A stretch of 64,000 bases of DNA from the NCBI GenBank assembly GCA_028278125.1, contig JANQEY010000094.1, forward strand, positions 61,332 through 125,331. The letters run 5' to 3'. Within the stretch, counting starts at the first letter, position 1. Each line of letters begins with the position of its first letter. The notes under the pieces were generated by a model. It saw only the letters and a list, made by a program, of their open reading frames with translations. It was not told the DNA's origin and made no database searches. This document shows, in pieces, positions 63,812 to 64,000 of the stretch. The DNA comes from a bacterium (GTDB taxonomy: Bacteria; Electryoneota; Electryoneia; Electryoneales; Electryoneaceae). Both the position numbers and the translations under genes were made by a program.

Positions 63812-64000
63812 CTATAAGGCTGTATCCACCCTGTTACGTACTTCGTCAACTGGCCCATCGCCATCAACCTGGGCAAGGTTACCCGCCTCTGAATAATAAG
63901 CGGATAGCGGAGCAGTCTGATCGTGATATACTTTTAACCGGTTCCTGATAACCTCTTCGCGGTCATCATCACGGAGAATCAATGAAGTGCCGTCGTCATC
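63812..64000 (-). CDS. adk: adenylate kinase, C-terminal part (cut by window edge)
   Basis: The last 62 codons of an open frame that runs off the window. The segments LILRDDDREEVIRNRLKVYH, QTAPLSAYYSEAG and VDGDGPVDEVRNRVD match the ADK C-terminal region after the lid (RxDD, RL, YxxqTaPL). Adenylate kinase turns AMP and ATP into two ADP. The order adk-map-infA is standard in the spc operon, which supports the call. Its N-terminus and lid lie outside the window. Confidence 0.92.
   Translation of the reverse strand, partial: DDDGTSLILRDDDREEVIRNRLKVYHDQTAPLSAYYSEAGNLAQVDGDGPVDEVRNRVDTAL

Noticed and set aside
1..64000. CRISPR array, insertion sequence, prophage or defence island
   Set aside because: No regularly spaced direct repeats, transposase, integrase or defence-gene motif was seen on either strand.

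Overview
The window looks like chromosomal DNA of an uncultured Gram-negative bacterium of the FCB superphylum (for example the KSB1, Zixibacteria, Calditrichota or Marinimicrobia neighbourhood; the exact phylum is inference). Three secreted proteins end in a YPNPFN-type C-terminal sorting domain (Por/type IX secretion type). A Tricorn-like protease, a paired M16 peptidase and an LPS-type outer envelope (heptosyltransferase-like, LptE-like and Omp85-like genes) fit the same picture. Many hairpins have GC-rich CCCGGG/CCCGGA stems. I found no tRNA, rRNA, CRISPR array, insertion sequence or prophage, so this is mostly ordinary core genome with some lineage-specific pieces.

Layout. 1-5.1 kb (minus): ftsH, tilS, a SAM methyltransferase and a small helix-turn-helix-like protein. 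5.3-12.5 kb (minus): three tandem paralogous secreted proteins of about 750-780 residues. 12.7-23.6 kb (plus): TPR-esterase, GT39-like membrane glycosyltransferase, YbbR protein, tsaD, a von Willebrand factor A membrane protein, an acyl-CoA carboxylase carboxyltransferase, and a soluble TPR histidine kinase. 23.6-25.0 kb: structured intergenic repeats around an exported protein of unknown function. 25.0-35.3 kb (minus): a giant duplicated CPBP membrane protein, a YbgC-like thioesterase, an inactive/active M16 peptidase pair and a Tricorn-type S41 protease. 35.7-42.0 kb (plus): AlkD-like glycosylase, amidohydrolase, YihY protein, a NatB-like ABC permease without an ATPase, miaB and a LapA-like protein. 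42.1-48.4 kb (minus): an unknown 574-residue protein, GT9 glycosyltransferase, a TsaC/Sua5-tyrosine phosphatase fusion, LptE-like lipoprotein, sigma-54 activator and an MBL-fold hydrolase. 48.6-57.3 kb (minus): an eleven-gene chemosensory operon (cheA, cheW, a CheD paralog, cheR, cheB, cheD, HDOD, cheY, CheX-like, cheY, cheX) ending in a clear terminator. 57.8-59.0 kb: an Omp85-type barrel. 59.2-64.0 kb (minus): the end of the spc/alpha ribosomal region, adk(partial)-map-infA-rpmJ-rpsM-rpsK-rpsD-rpoA-rplQ.

How the genes work together. The che operon is a full adaptation-type chemosensory pathway (kinase, coupler, methyltransferase, methylesterase, deamidase, CheX phosphatases, two single-domain receivers), but there is no receptor or flagellar gene beside it. 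One of its two CheD proteins has the catalytic cysteine replaced by serine. TsaD and the TsaC domain belong to the same t6A tRNA modification pathway but lie 27 kb apart. MiaB and TilS are further tRNA modification enzymes. The most unusual items are the CheD pseudo-enzyme pair, the TsaC-phosphatase fusion, the duplicated CPBP protein with a degenerate second half, the secreted triplet with homogenised C-termini, long disordered tails on ribosomal protein L17 and FtsH, and a family of structured intergenic palindromes. I do not see a wholly new defence or biosynthetic system.
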